A DNA stretch of 53,882 nucleotides from Fluviicola sp. (GCA_002734085.1 NVXV01000004.1:1-53882), one strand, 5' to 3'. Positions 43,599 to 53,079 are shown, numbered from the stretch's first letter. Notes: generated by a model not told the origin, from the sequence alone. Program-made: numbers and translations.

Positions 43599-44897
43599 TT
43601 ATTCCTTTGTTCTCTTTATAAACCATTTTTCACCCATAAAAACCAAAAGCATTACTGATGCAGAAACAATTAAAACAAGTATATCAGATTTTACTTTTAT
43701 CCATAAAAATGCTGATAAAACAATAAAATCTAAAATTAAAGCGGACAATATGATTATCCCGTTAGCGTTTACTTCTCTTCTTAAATGTTTATAAACACCC
43801 CAGTGGATAATCATATCCATAACCAAATAAAAAATAGCTCCCATAGAAGCAATTCTGGAGAGATCAAAGAAAACAGTTAGAATGATGGCAACAACAACCG
43901 TATAAACTAACATGTGTTTTTGAATACGTCCAGACATTCCAAAATGACTGTGTGGAATTAGATCCATGTTGGTAAGCATTGCTGTCATGCGTGAAACTGC
44001 AAAAATACTAGCAATTACTCCAGAAATAGTGGCTACAATTGCAATTCCAACAGTAAAGTACAATCCGAAGTCGCCAAAAGCAGGTTTGGCTGCCTCGGCG
44101 AGTGAATAATCCTTGGCTTTTATGATTTCTGAAATAGTAAGGCTTGAATTTACTGCAAAAGCCACAAGAAAATAAACCACTGTACAAATCAATAGTGAAA
44201 TAATTATAGATCGGCCTACATTTTTTTTAGGGTTGGTTATTTCACCTCCACTATTTGTAATTGTAGTAAACCCTTTATAGGCTAGAATAGAGAGCGCGAG
44301 AGCACCTATGTAACTAGTCGTGGAATAATCAACATTATCAGCTGTTTTGGGAATTAATCCATCCAATGAAAAACCTACAACCCATAAAGCACCAAGGGCA
44401 AAAATGATAATTCCGACAATTTTAATAAAGGACATGAATTGCGAAGATTTACCAATAAGTTTATTCCCAGAGATGTTAATAATAAAAGCAACAATTAATA
44501 ATGCTACACCCAAGATTGGAATCCAGAGAGTTTTGTTTTCCACAGTAAATAATTGTAATGTGTACGAACCGAATGTTCTGGCTACTAAACTTTCATTGAT
44601 TACCATTGATAACGCCATTAAAAGCGATGCTGACGCTGTTATGGTTGTTTTTCCATATGCCTTCTTTAAAATCATAGCAATACCACCCGCGGAAGGATAT
44701 GTATTTGAAACTTTGATATAGGAATATGCACTAAAAGCTGATATAATAGCTCCTAAAATAAATATATATGGAAACCAAGTTCCTGATAGTTCTGCAACTT
44801 GGCCGAGTAAAGCGAAAATCCCAGCTCCTATCATTACCCCTGTACCTAAGGCAACTGATCCTGTAAGTGTTAGACTGTTTTTAATGTAATCGCTCAT
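43599..44897 (-). CDS. APC-superfamily amino acid permease
   Basis: It has 432 residues and twelve helices. The start GVMIGAGIFALLGQVAEL is the conserved APC helix 1 with its broken glycine motif. Also seen are NISGNKLIGKSSQF (about 145-158) and KGFTTITNSGGEITNPKKNVG, the usual loop. The carried amino acid is unknown. It is separated by 22 bases from the following small gene and 35 from the secreted protein upstream, part of the same run. Confidence 0.88.
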   Translation of the reverse strand: MSDYIKNSLTLTGSVALGTGVMIGAGIFALLGQVAELSGTWFPYIFILGAIISAFSAYSYIKVSNTYPSAGGIAMILKKAYGKTTITASASLLMALSMVINESLVARTFGSYTLQLFTVENKTLWIPILGVALLIVAFIINISGNKLIGKSSQFMSFIKIVGIIIFALGALWVVGFSLDGLIPKTADNVDYSTTSYIGALALSILAYKGFTTITNSGGEITNPKKNVGRSIIISLLICTVVYFLVAFAVNSSLTISEIIKAKDYSLAEAAKPAFGDFGLYFTVGIAIVATISGVIASIFAVSRMTAMLTNMDLIPHSHFGMSGRIQKHMLVYTVVVAIILTVFFDLSRIASMGAIFYLVMDMIIHWGVYKHLRREVNANGIIILSALILDFIVLSAFLWIKVKSDILVLIVSASVMLLVFMGEKWFIKRTKE

Positions 44898-44932
44898 TTC
44901 TAATAATTTATTTTGTTTAAAGTATTGTATTA

Positions 44933-45592
44933 TTAAGGATAATGAACCATGAAATAGCCCTCATTTTCCGTTCTAAATAATTGACTATTCAATATTCTAT
45001 TATGATCAAAGTTTTCTATAAGCTGAAAAGTTTTAGTTTTTACTTTAACTCCCCATAAATAGGCTTCAATGGTTAACGTTGATTTAAGTTTAAACCCATC
45101 TTCGTTTTTAATTAGTATTCTATTGGTAAAAGTTAAAATATTTGTCGAACCAAAAAAACTAAGAACTCCTGATTCAATTGACATAGAAATGCTCAGGTCG
45201 TTTAATGTTTTGTCTTCAGAATTGAAATCATAGAGTTTTTTAAAACGAGTAGAAGTAGTTTCTATCATATATTCGGCATTTCTATTTCGTGCAAATGGAA
45301 ATACAGCCAAAATTACATCAGATTTATCGGGATTACAGGTGTATTGGGTAAAGTACTTCTCATCAAGTGTATTTTCTTCATCAAAAAGATTGACTTCTAT
45401 ATCTACAGTAAGAACCTTATCGTTCGTTTGTAATTCTCCAACTATAAAAACTTGTCTAGAAATTAATTCTTTATCATCATTGAACGCTTTACGGATTATT
45501 TTTTTACCGGCAATTTGCTCAATAAGCATATCCTGGCCGTTGACAAGAATGCCAATAAAAATGAACAGTAAGAGTAGGGAGATTTTAATCAT
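44933..45592 (-). CDS. Secreted protein of unknown function
   Basis: It has 219 residues with a signal peptide (MIKISLLLLFIFIGILVNGQ). The mature part is strand-rich with many Lys and Asp, and shows no Cys and no sorting tail. It could form a lipocalin- or barrel-like fold, but no family is recognised. Its ATG lies inside the 3' end of the PRPP synthetase gene (eight-base overlap), a strong sign of co-translation. The following APC permease starts 35 bases on. Confidence 0.6.
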   Translation of the reverse strand: MIKISLLLLFIFIGILVNGQDMLIEQIAGKKIIRKAFNDDKELISRQVFIVGELQTNDKVLTVDIEVNLFDEENTLDEKYFTQYTCNPDKSDVILAVFPFARNRNAEYMIETTSTRFKKLYDFNSEDKTLNDLSISMSIESGVLSFFGSTNILTFTNRILIKNEDGFKLKSTLTIEAYLWGVKVKTKTFQLIENFDHNRILNSQLFRTENEGYFMVHYP

Positions 45593-46475
45593 GTTTCATC
45601 GTTTTTTTTATTGTGCTAGCTAATAAACTACTTAAATCTATTTGATTACTTTCATGTGGAATGGTATTGCAAGTGATTACTCGTGCACCTGCTTTTTGAA
45701 GATCCTCATATGCATTTCCAGCAAAAACAGCATGTACTCCTATACAAACTGGAGGTTTCAATCCAGTATTTTTTAAATGATTTACAGTTTCGATCATTGT
45801 ATGAGCGGTTGAAATAATATCATCAACCAGTACTGGCGTATGATTTTTGTAGTCATCAACCTTTGGTATAGAGACCTTAACATCTCTATCACCACGACGT
45901 GTTTTTTCCAAAACGATAAACGGTGCACCTGCATTATTGGCTACTTTAGAAACCCATTGCTCACTCTCACTATCAGGACCTACCAACACGGGGTTTTCTA
46001 TATTTTCTTTGATCCAATTTGAAATTGCATTTGCAGCGTGAACCAGTTCTGAGGGAATGTTATATATTTCGGTGAGCGACTCTCTCCTATGAAGGTGAGG
46101 ATCTACTGTGATCAAGCTATCTGCAAAACTTGAAATTAGCTTTCCGAAATAATTTGAAGTCACCCCTTCACCAGCATTAAATACCTTATCTTGTCTCATG
46201 TATGCTAAATAAGGGGCTACAAGGCAAGTGCATTTTGCTCCTAAACTCTTGGCGGTTTGAGAAAGGAAATAAATTGGTAGTAGTTTTTCATCGGGTTGAT
46301 GTAATGTCGCTACCAATACTACGCACTTGTTTTTAACCTCTGAAAGTATACGTACATACGTTTCTCCATCGGGAAATTGCCTAATCGTAGTTTCTCCTAT
46401 TTCCGCTTCAAGATCATTGGCAAGATTCGCGGTAAGCTCTTCATTTCCAGCTAGTCCAAAAAGTATTATTTTCAT
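45585..46475 (-). CDS. prs: Ribose-phosphate pyrophosphokinase (PRPP synthetase)
   Basis: It has 296 residues, nearer the compact archaeal length than the usual 310-320 of bacteria. Motifs are FPDGETYVRI, the ATP-site-like YMRQDKVFNAGEGV, the divalent-metal/PRPP loop DPHLHRR, the RRGDRDVKV loop, and the PRPP signature VLVDDIISTAHTM. It joins ATP and ribose-5-phosphate to PRPP + AMP, and may run backwards. It directly follows the AMP-phosphorylase-family gene by nine bases, so ribose units released there may pass to it. This is likely a second Prs beside the housekeeping one. Confidence 0.9.
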   Translation of the reverse strand: MKIILFGLAGNEELTANLANDLEAEIGETTIRQFPDGETYVRILSEVKNKCVVLVATLHQPDEKLLPIYFLSQTAKSLGAKCTCLVAPYLAYMRQDKVFNAGEGVTSNYFGKLISSFADSLITVDPHLHRRESLTEIYNIPSELVHAANAISNWIKENIENPVLVGPDSESEQWVSKVANNAGAPFIVLEKTRRGDRDVKVSIPKVDDYKNHTPVLVDDIISTAHTMIETVNHLKNTGLKPPVCIGVHAVFAGNAYEDLQKAGARVITCNTIPHESNQIDLSSLLASTIKKTMKHD

Positions 46476-46484
46476 TTCTCTTAT

Positions 46485-47987
46485 TTATTGGATTGTTAAA
46501 ATATTTTTTTGTGAGTTATAGTATTCCAATGTGTAATTAAGTTCACCCTCTGATTCAGCGTGAATAACGTAAAGTGTTTGTCCTTTTTCCACCATCGTGC
46601 CTATAGGTGTTAAAAAATCTATTCCAGAAGTTTTGTTTTCTGGTGCACCTGCTAATTTGGCAATTTTAGCTAATTTACGATTATCTACTTTAGTTACTGA
46701 ACCTGCACGTTCTGCTTTTATTTCATGTTGGTATCTTGCTAGTTCAGGTTCAGAAAATCCTCCCTGAGCTTTACATATAGCCATGAATTTTCTATAGGCC
46801 TTACCTGACTCTAACAGATCTCTTGACATATTAATACCATCGCCAGTTTGAACTGAATCAGAAAGCTCTAGTATTTCTCCTGCCAACAACAAAGCACGTT
46901 CTTTTAAATCTTGGGGAGCATGAGATTCGTTTCTTAGAACTGCTAAAATATCCCTTGCTTCTAATGCTGGGCCAATCCCTCTACCAACAGGTTGTGAACC
47001 ATCAGTTATAATTACTTTCAGTTTCAAGCCAATAGCATCACCTACTTTTTCCATTGCTATTTTAAGCTCATTAGCTGCATCAGTACTCCGCAACTTGGCA
47101 GTTTCACCTACTGGTATATCTATGATGACGTGATTAGATCCAGCCGCTACTTTTTTTGACAATACCGAAGCAATTAATTGTCCTTCACTATCAATATCTA
47201 AGGCTTTTTCTACCTTAATCAGTATATCATCGGCAGGACTTAATTTTGCAATTTCCCCCCAGACTATGCAACCACCTTCTTTCCCCACGACTTTTATAAT
47301 TTCTTCCATTGAAAGATTCACTTTCGTCATTACTTCCATTGTATCTGCTGTTCCAGCAGGTGATGTAATGGCTCTTGAGGAAGTTTTAGGCATGATTAAT
47401 CCAAATGCTGTTACGATAGACACCACAATTGGTGTAGTTCTGTTACCGGGTAGACCTCCAATACAATGTTTGTCAACAATGATTCCTGACCCCCACCGGA
47501 TACGTTGTCCTGTTGCAATCATAGCTTCAGTCAGTGAAATAATTTCATTGATTTCCATACCTTTCCCTGCACATGCTGTAATAAATGCGGAGAGGAAAAC
47601 ATTAGAATAATCGCCATGAACAATATCTGTAATAATTTCTTTCATCTCCTTAGACGAAAGAGTATTACCATATATCTTTGATCTAACATGACTCAAAGAG
47701 CTCATTGGATGTAAATGTGAGACAGAAATAGTTGTTCCTTCTTTCACTTCTAATGCAGTAACAGCACTTATTGAAAGACTGATTTCTCCTGGCTGTAATA
47801 TTTCGGATCTAATGACATTTAGATTCGCTACTATAGATTTTTCACCATTGAAAATACGAATACGAGTTAAGGCTTCAAACCCCTCGGAGATACAGACGTG
47901 ACAATCCTCTCTCATATAAACATGATGCTCGTTTTGAGTATGAATCCCTAGATTTTTAAATATTAGTTTATTTATTTGACCGTTCAT
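46485..47987 (-). CDS. AMP-phosphorylase / thymidine-phosphorylase family protein
   Basis: It has 500 residues. An N-terminal domain of about 85 residues precedes the pyrimidine-phosphorylase fold, as in archaeal AMP phosphorylase and the Legionella-type enzyme. Motifs are HGDYSNVFLSAFITAC, DKHCIGGLPGNRTTP (phosphate-binding), SSRAITSPAGTADTMEV and DGSQPVGRGIGPALEA. It should split NMPs or nucleosides with phosphate to a base and a ribose (bis)phosphate. The specificity is not readable here. It lies 9 bases before prs and overlaps the beta-CASP RNase gene by 20 bases. No RuBisCO or R15P isomerase lies in the window. Confidence 0.85.
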   Translation of the reverse strand: MNGQINKLIFKNLGIHTQNEHHVYMREDCHVCISEGFEALTRIRIFNGEKSIVANLNVIRSEILQPGEISLSISAVTALEVKEGTTISVSHLHPMSSLSHVRSKIYGNTLSSKEMKEIITDIVHGDYSNVFLSAFITACAGKGMEINEIISLTEAMIATGQRIRWGSGIIVDKHCIGGLPGNRTTPIVVSIVTAFGLIMPKTSSRAITSPAGTADTMEVMTKVNLSMEEIIKVVGKEGGCIVWGEIAKLSPADDILIKVEKALDIDSEGQLIASVLSKKVAAGSNHVIIDIPVGETAKLRSTDAANELKIAMEKVGDAIGLKLKVIITDGSQPVGRGIGPALEARDILAVLRNESHAPQDLKERALLLAGEILELSDSVQTGDGINMSRDLLESGKAYRKFMAICKAQGGFSEPELARYQHEIKAERAGSVTKVDNRKLAKIAKLAGAPENKTSGIDFLTPIGTMVEKGQTLYVIHAESEGELNYTLEYYNSQKNILTIQ

Positions 47988-49383
47988 CTATATTTTGTTT
48001 TTTTACTTCCAATGGGATGTCTTCAATACTGTATAACTCTGGTATTGTGGAGTTCCATCCATAAATATCATTTATTTTTAATTTTAGGGTGTCAGCTGAT
48101 TGATTTTCTCCATGAATAATGAATACATTTTCTGGAGTATTCTTAATATCACTCATCCAATCGAGTAACTCTGACTGATCTGCATGTGCCGAAAGTACTT
48201 GCAAATTAAAGACCTCAGCTTTAACATCATAGTGTTTACCATAAATTTTTAATTCTGAAGCCCCTTCCAGTAACTTTCGTCCTCTTGTACCTTCTGCTTG
48301 AAAACCTGCTAAAAGTACAGATGTTTCTGATCTACTGAGATATTGTTGAAGATATGTAAGCACTCGCCCACCACTCATCATACCACTACCAGCAATAACA
48401 ATTTTGGGACGCTTATCATCGATTACCTCCCAAGTTTCTTTATATTCTTTTACAATATGGAATAAGTTACACATTTTTATGCAGTCCTCTTTAGATATCT
48501 TATGCCACTCCCTATGGATGTGAAAAACATTAAGCACATTAGCTCCCATTGGACTATCCATAATCATTGGTATATTGGGTATAACTCTCTTTTCATGTAA
48601 CTGCCACAACAGATACATTAATGTTTGAGTACGTTCCACAGCAAAACTCGGAATTATAAGCGTTCCATCTTTTTCTACGGTGTGAAGAATAATTTTTTTT
48701 AGTTTTGACTCCAAATCTTCTTTGGAGTGTAACCTGTCACCGTAGGTGCTTTCAATAAAAAGAACATCTGCTTTTTCGGGTTTCTTATATGGTCTCATAA
48801 GTAAATCTTTCTTCCGTCCTATGTCACCAGAAAATACAAATCGTTTACCGTGAATATCCAACTCAATGAATGTAGCTCCGATTATATGTCCGTTGTATTG
48901 AAACCTTGCTTTAATTCCCTCAAAGATATCTAACCACTTACCTTCAGAAACAGGACTAAACTGAGCTATAGCCCTCTCTGCATCCTTTATGTCATACAAT
49001 GGTTTTGCTGGGTTGTGCTTAGAGTAGTTTTCCTTGTTTGCTTTTTCTGCATCCTCCTCTTGTATTTTAGCACTGTCAAGAAGAATGATTTCTGCTATAT
49101 CTAGCGTAGGAGCAGTTCCGTATATATTTTTGTTAAATCCCATTTTCACCAGTCTCGGCAAATATCCCGTGTGATCCATGTGACCATGAGTGAGTAATAT
49201 TGCGTCTATTTCATCTATGCTAACAGGCAAAGTATTCCAATTCAGTAATCGTAATTTTTTTAACCCTTGAAATAATCCACAGTCAACCATGATCTTATAT
49301 TGTCCCGTATCTATCAGGTATTTTGAGCCAGTAACTGTTCCAGCTGCACCTAAAAAATGGATTTTAATATTATCTCTTTTCAT
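47968..49383 (-). CDS. MBL-fold beta-CASP ribonuclease
   Basis: It has 471 residues. The metallo-beta-lactamase motif LTHGHMDHTGYLPRL (HxHxDH) is followed by HIIGATFIELDIHGKRFVFSGDIG, a beta-CASP cap with IESTYGDR and FAVERTQTLMYLLW, and the end motifs AGSGMMSGGRVLTYL and LSAHADQSELLDW, as in CPSF-73-like RNA exo/endonucleases. It binds two zinc ions. It would cleave RNA to oligo- or mononucleotides, supplying the phosphorylase encoded by the overlapping next gene. It starts 21 bases after the ATP-cone nuclease gene. Confidence 0.88.
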   Translation of the reverse strand: MKRDNIKIHFLGAAGTVTGSKYLIDTGQYKIMVDCGLFQGLKKLRLLNWNTLPVSIDEIDAILLTHGHMDHTGYLPRLVKMGFNKNIYGTAPTLDIAEIILLDSAKIQEEDAEKANKENYSKHNPAKPLYDIKDAERAIAQFSPVSEGKWLDIFEGIKARFQYNGHIIGATFIELDIHGKRFVFSGDIGRKKDLLMRPYKKPEKADVLFIESTYGDRLHSKEDLESKLKKIILHTVEKDGTLIIPSFAVERTQTLMYLLWQLHEKRVIPNIPMIMDSPMGANVLNVFHIHREWHKISKEDCIKMCNLFHIVKEYKETWEVIDDKRPKIVIAGSGMMSGGRVLTYLQQYLSRSETSVLLAGFQAEGTRGRKLLEGASELKIYGKHYDVKAEVFNLQVLSAHADQSELLDWMSDIKNTPENVFIIHGENQSADTLKLKINDIYGWNSTIPELYSIEDIPLEVKKQNIDERSNK

Positions 49384-49404
49384 TATCTCCTATTTATTAA
49401 ATTA

Positions 49405-50259
49405 CTAAATCCCACACAATTGATGAGCTTCGCTTAAAATATTTTTTTGTCGTCGTTGGCTCACCCCTATTGATTTTAATAATTCGGGTTGATTGCACAA
49501 CTCCATACATAATACGTTTTCTTTTGAAAGTAGCTTTTGTTTTTCGTCTTTTGTTAATGTCGTTAGAGAAGTTATAGGGTGTAAACCAGAGAGATCAATT
49601 CGTTCTTTCAAGCTGTCCACCTTTGGATAATCCCATCCAACAAGCATCAACCCTGCACAAGTTCCATATCGGATGGCATCAGATGTAAATCTAGTATTGG
49701 TGTAAATCCAACCTTGATGAAATTTCGTTTCATGCCCGTCTTTCTTGCTCCACTGTTTTTCTACATCTATAAATCTAGATTGAATATACAGAGGAATTTT
49801 AACATTGCACTTCCTACCTTGTTCGCTGTGAAACTTACACTCCACCATAAAATGTTTATTCTCTTTTTTAGCAACAACATCAACTTCGTGGTTAACACAA
49901 TGACCTTTTACGATTACACCTACTTTAGTTTTAAAATTCTCATATTCCAGAATCTTACCAACAAATTTTTCAAAAGGAAATCCAGTTGGTCCAAGTTCTA
50001 AAATGGCATTTTTTAATTTATATTTTGCTGCGGTAGGCCGTGAGCTTTTGCGTAACAGTTTAAAAGCAGTTTTATAAATCTCTTTGGTAGTCATACCTTC
50101 ATATAACAGTGCCTTTACTTCATCAATCACTTTTTGAACAACCAAATTATTTGCCCCTGAACGTTCCAATGAGGTTCTCAACTTTGATTGATCAAACTTG
50201 GCTTTTTCCCCGTTCATTTTTATAATGGAGACTTCATTATGTGCTTGTGACTGTTTCAT
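49405..50259 (-). CDS. ATP-cone plus Mrr-type restriction-endonuclease-like protein
   Basis: It has 284 residues. The first about 85 form an ATP-cone (KMNGEKAKFDQSKLRTSLERSG, EIYKTAFKLL), the nucleotide-sensing domain of NrdR and ribonucleotide reductase. The middle (about 105-200) is a PD-(D/E)xK nuclease of the Mrr type with EVDVV and FMVECKF (E-x-K). The C-terminal 40 residues may be a helix-hairpin-helix. So a nuclease may be controlled by ATP/dATP level. No methyltransferase or other restriction gene is near. The gene leads the RNase, phosphorylase and prs genes. Confidence 0.8.
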   Translation of the reverse strand: MKQSQAHNEVSIIKMNGEKAKFDQSKLRTSLERSGANNLVVQKVIDEVKALLYEGMTTKEIYKTAFKLLRKSSRPTAAKYKLKNAILELGPTGFPFEKFVGKILEYENFKTKVGVIVKGHCVNHEVDVVAKKENKHFMVECKFHSEQGRKCNVKIPLYIQSRFIDVEKQWSKKDGHETKFHQGWIYTNTRFTSDAIRYGTCAGLMLVGWDYPKVDSLKERIDLSGLHPITSLTTLTKDEKQKLLSKENVLCMELCNQPELLKSIGVSQRRQKNILSEAHQLCGI

Positions 50260-50307
50260 TATTATTGATTCGTTTCAATATGATGTTTTAGTAATTGTTT
50301 CATCGTC

Positions 50308-51141
50308 TTATTTGGAATTTATATTTATACTGAAAATAGGAATCTCTGAATGATTCACGAGGCTTTCTGTAATACTAGGTGAGATCATTTTCATAAAGCC
50401 AGTTCTACCATGTGTAGTTAATGCTACGACATCAGCATTTATTGATTCAGCAAATTTTTGAATTCCTCTTTTTTCATTCAGAGCGTTGTAAATATTTGTA
50501 GTGTACGATTTTTTGTTCGAACTTTTTAAGAAAGACTGCATTTTAGCTTCTATTTCGTCGGTTTCTTTGAAATTAAAAGGAACGTTTACATTTAACAAAT
50601 GAATTTTTGCTCCCATAAATTGTGCAAAATCGACTACTTTTTGAAATGGCTTTTTAACTTCTTCTTCAAATGTAGATGCAAATACTATATTTTTAACTTC
50701 AAAGTTTTGGGGCTTTTTCTTTACTACTAATACAGGTACGGGGGAGTATCTCACAACTCTCTGGGTATTCGTGCCTACAATTTCTTTTACCCCTTTAGCC
50801 CCAAAAGACCCCATAATTATAAAATCATGTTCGTGATGTTTAATATGAAAGTCAATTTCTTCCTGACCCTTATCATAAACCAGGAATGTTTGTGCATTGA
50901 CCCCATTTTTTTTAGCCTCTCTTTTTAGTCGTGAAAGTTCACTTTGAGCATATCCAATTTTCTTTTTTACTTCAGGATAGAATTCTTCTTTTTCGAGGGG
51001 TAATTTCACCCAGTCTACTGGTGTGTGTAATAAATGTAAAAAATGAATTTCTGAATTATATTTTTTCGCTAATTCAAGTCCTAACTGTTCGGCTTCTCTT
51101 GCACAGTCAGAAAAATCTGTTGGTATTAAGATATTTTTCAT
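50308..51141 (-). CDS. Universal stress protein with two Usp domains
   Basis: It has 277 residues and two Usp folds in tandem. The first has NILIPTDFSDCAREAEQ and GSFGAKGVKEIVGTNTQRV...PVPVLVV (G-2x-G-9x-G nucleotide site). The second has KNIVFASTFEEEV and THGRTGFMKMISPSITESL. It is cytosolic, binds ATP in many members, and is induced when growth stops or oxygen drops. It lies 9 bases after NDH-2 and 48 before the ATP-cone gene. Its position suggests a starvation or low-oxygen regulon. Confidence 0.92.
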   Translation of the reverse strand: MKNILIPTDFSDCAREAEQLGLELAKKYNSEIHFLHLLHTPVDWVKLPLEKEEFYPEVKKKIGYAQSELSRLKREAKKNGVNAQTFLVYDKGQEEIDFHIKHHEHDFIIMGSFGAKGVKEIVGTNTQRVVRYSPVPVLVVKKKPQNFEVKNIVFASTFEEEVKKPFQKVVDFAQFMGAKIHLLNVNVPFNFKETDEIEAKMQSFLKSSNKKSYTTNIYNALNEKRGIQKFAESINADVVALTTHGRTGFMKMISPSITESLVNHSEIPIFSININSK

Positions 51142-51150
51142 GTTATTTTT

Positions 51151-52443
51151 TTATTTAAACTTTCTAATAATTAACCTATTTCCTTTATCATAGGTGAAGT
51201 AACTCCATGCCCAATTCATGGCTACCAAAATTTTATTTTTAAACCCACTAATTGAAATCAAATGAACAAAAGACCAGAGCAGCCATGCAGTATAACCACC
51301 AAATTTTAACCTCCCAATATCTGCAACTGCTCTTCGTTTACCTATAGTAGCAAGTGACCCTTTATTTTTGTACTTAAATTCACTCATACCTCTCCCTTTT
51401 AATTGAAGTAACAAGTTGGATGATAAGTTTTTACCTTGCTGGATTGCTACCTGAGCTACCATTGGATGACCATTGGGATAATTCTCAGACAAGATTGCTG
51501 CAATATCTCCTATGGCATAAATATTTTCGTATCCCTTTAATCTACAATAATCATCCACTAAAATACGGTTCCCGTTGGTAATATTCTGTTTTTTGATGCC
51601 AGTTGGAACATTTCCTTTCACTCCCGCAGTCCAAATCATTGTTCTTGCTTGTAGTAATGCTCCTTTATTTGTTTTAATATTTAATCCATCATAGGATTTC
51701 ACCATATTGTTTAAACGCACATCAACCCCCATTTTATTGAGAAATTTCAAAGAATTTTCTGAAGACTTACTAGACATAGATTTTAATAATTCGTCATCAG
51801 CCTCAATTAGGTAAACAGACATGATGGAAGCATCTAGCTCTGGATAATCTCTCGGTAGAATATATTTTTTAAATTCAGCAATTGCTCCTGCCGTTTCTAC
51901 CCCTGCAGGCCCTCCTCCAATAACAGCAAAATTAGTTAGTGCATCACGCTCTACATCATCACATGTCACAACAGACTTTTCAAGATTTTGTAAAATTATG
52001 CTTCGAATATCTAAAGCTTCTTGTATACTTTTCATACCTAAAGCGTGCTTCTGCACATCTTTAAGACCAAAGAAATTCGTATCACTGCCCGTGGCAATAA
52101 TCAAGTAGTCAAATTCAATTGTTCCAATATCTGTAAGGACTGTATTAGATTCTGATTGAATTTCGTTTACTGAGGCCATTCTATAGTACACATTTGAATA
52201 TCCTTTAAACATTTTTCTAAGTGGAAATGCAATATTGCCTGGTTCTATACCACTTGTCGCTATTTGATAAAGTAATGGTTGAAATTGATGAAAATTATTT
52301 TTATCTAAAACCACAACTTGAAAAGGTTTATTTTTGAGCTGTTTGATAAGCGAAATACCTGCAAAACCTCCTCCAATCACTACTACTCTTGGTAAGTCAC
52401 TGTCTGGAAGGCAAATTTCATTTTCAGTTCTACATGCTTGCAT
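51151..52443 (-). CDS. ndh: Type II NADH dehydrogenase (NDH-2)
   Basis: It has 430 residues. The FAD-binding VVVIGGGFAGISLIKQL (residues about 20-36), NFAVIGGGPAGVETAGAI (NAD site), IIATGS and NIYAIGDIAAIL are present. The C-terminal GGYTAWLLWSFVHLISI membrane-association segment fits single-subunit NDH-2. It oxidises NADH and reduces the quinone pool without pumping protons. It is the first gene of the packed run, after a 137-base gap. It could keep NAD+ available for GAPDH when the proton-pumping chain is limited. Confidence 0.93.
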   Translation of the reverse strand: MQACRTENEICLPDSDLPRVVVIGGGFAGISLIKQLKNKPFQVVVLDKNNFHQFQPLLYQIATSGIEPGNIAFPLRKMFKGYSNVYYRMASVNEIQSESNTVLTDIGTIEFDYLIIATGSDTNFFGLKDVQKHALGMKSIQEALDIRSIILQNLEKSVVTCDDVERDALTNFAVIGGGPAGVETAGAIAEFKKYILPRDYPELDASIMSVYLIEADDELLKSMSSKSSENSLKFLNKMGVDVRLNNMVKSYDGLNIKTNKGALLQARTMIWTAGVKGNVPTGIKKQNITNGNRILVDDYCRLKGYENIYAIGDIAAILSENYPNGHPMVAQVAIQQGKNLSSNLLLQLKGRGMSEFKYKNKGSLATIGKRRAVADIGRLKFGGYTAWLLWSFVHLISISGFKNKILVAMNWAWSYFTYDKGNRLIIRKFK

Positions 52444-52580
52444 CAGTAATTGTATTTGATTTCATTAATTTAATTCATACTTCTATACGTAGGAACCAGA
52501 ATAGAATACATTCAACTTGAAAGTTGGAAAGATGCTTATCTAAAAAGACAAGTAACACCAACGATTCCACCTTTACGCAT

Positions 52581-52856
52581 TCATTTTTTATTAAATGAAA
52601 TATTATAAAACATAGCAATACAAGCGCCTACAAGCCAAGCCATTATAAAGGTTTGCACCAAGCCAATTCCCGCTTCCCATAAGGGGATATCCATCCGGAT
52701 TATTTTAGAAGTATCTAGTCCATGAAGCAAACTGTTAAAGAACTTAATAGTTCCTTCACGGCCTGCAGTCACCATAACTATTATGCAACCCAAATAAAGA
52801 AAAGCTCCAGTTAAACCAAAAGCCATTCCCAATCTTTTAATATTTAATTTTTCCAT
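52581..52856 (-). CDS. DUF5676-like small membrane protein
   Basis: I start at the ATG at 52856 (MEKLNIKRLGMAFGLTGAFLYLG). The longer frame from 52922 overlaps the previous gene and adds no family sequence. The 91-residue product has two membrane helices (8-30 and 62-85), with LGMAFGLTG and WEAGIGLVQTFIMAWLVGA, as in small membrane proteins near metal-stress genes in many bacteria. The role is unknown. It starts 4 bases after the DUF2933-like gene's stop. Confidence 0.6.
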   Translation of the reverse strand: MEKLNIKRLGMAFGLTGAFLYLGCIIVMVTAGREGTIKFFNSLLHGLDTSKIIRMDIPLWEAGIGLVQTFIMAWLVGACIAMFYNISFNKK

Positions 52857-52860
52857 AATT

Positions 52861-53079
52861 TCAATCTTTATTAGTGGGTGAATTATTTGATTTTTTATCA
52901 TCAGGCTTATTAATTTGACCATGTGAATGTCCTCGCATCATAAAAAGATGAGCAATAAAGAAAATTACCACAAATAAAAAGAGAGTTGTATCAGAGGTTA
53001 CTCCAAAGGAAGGAAGTAAGAAAATTAGAAAGATTGGAGCTAAACACACTAGCAACATCCAAAACAAATGATTTTTCAT
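52861..53079 (-). CDS. DUF2933-like small membrane protein
   Basis: It has 72 residues and two short hydrophobic segments (LFWMLLVCLAPIFLIFLL and LFLFVVIFFIAHLFM), then a HSHGQINK tail with Lys and Asn. The LLVCLAP start and the helix-loop-helix length fit DUF2933-type proteins, which often accompany copper and silver resistance genes. The RGHSHG stretch might bind metal. It ends 4 bases before the DUF5676-like ATG. Confidence 0.6.
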   Translation of the reverse strand: MKNHLFWMLLVCLAPIFLIFLLPSFGVTSDTTLFLFVVIFFIAHLFMMRGHSHGQINKPDDKKSNNSPTNKD

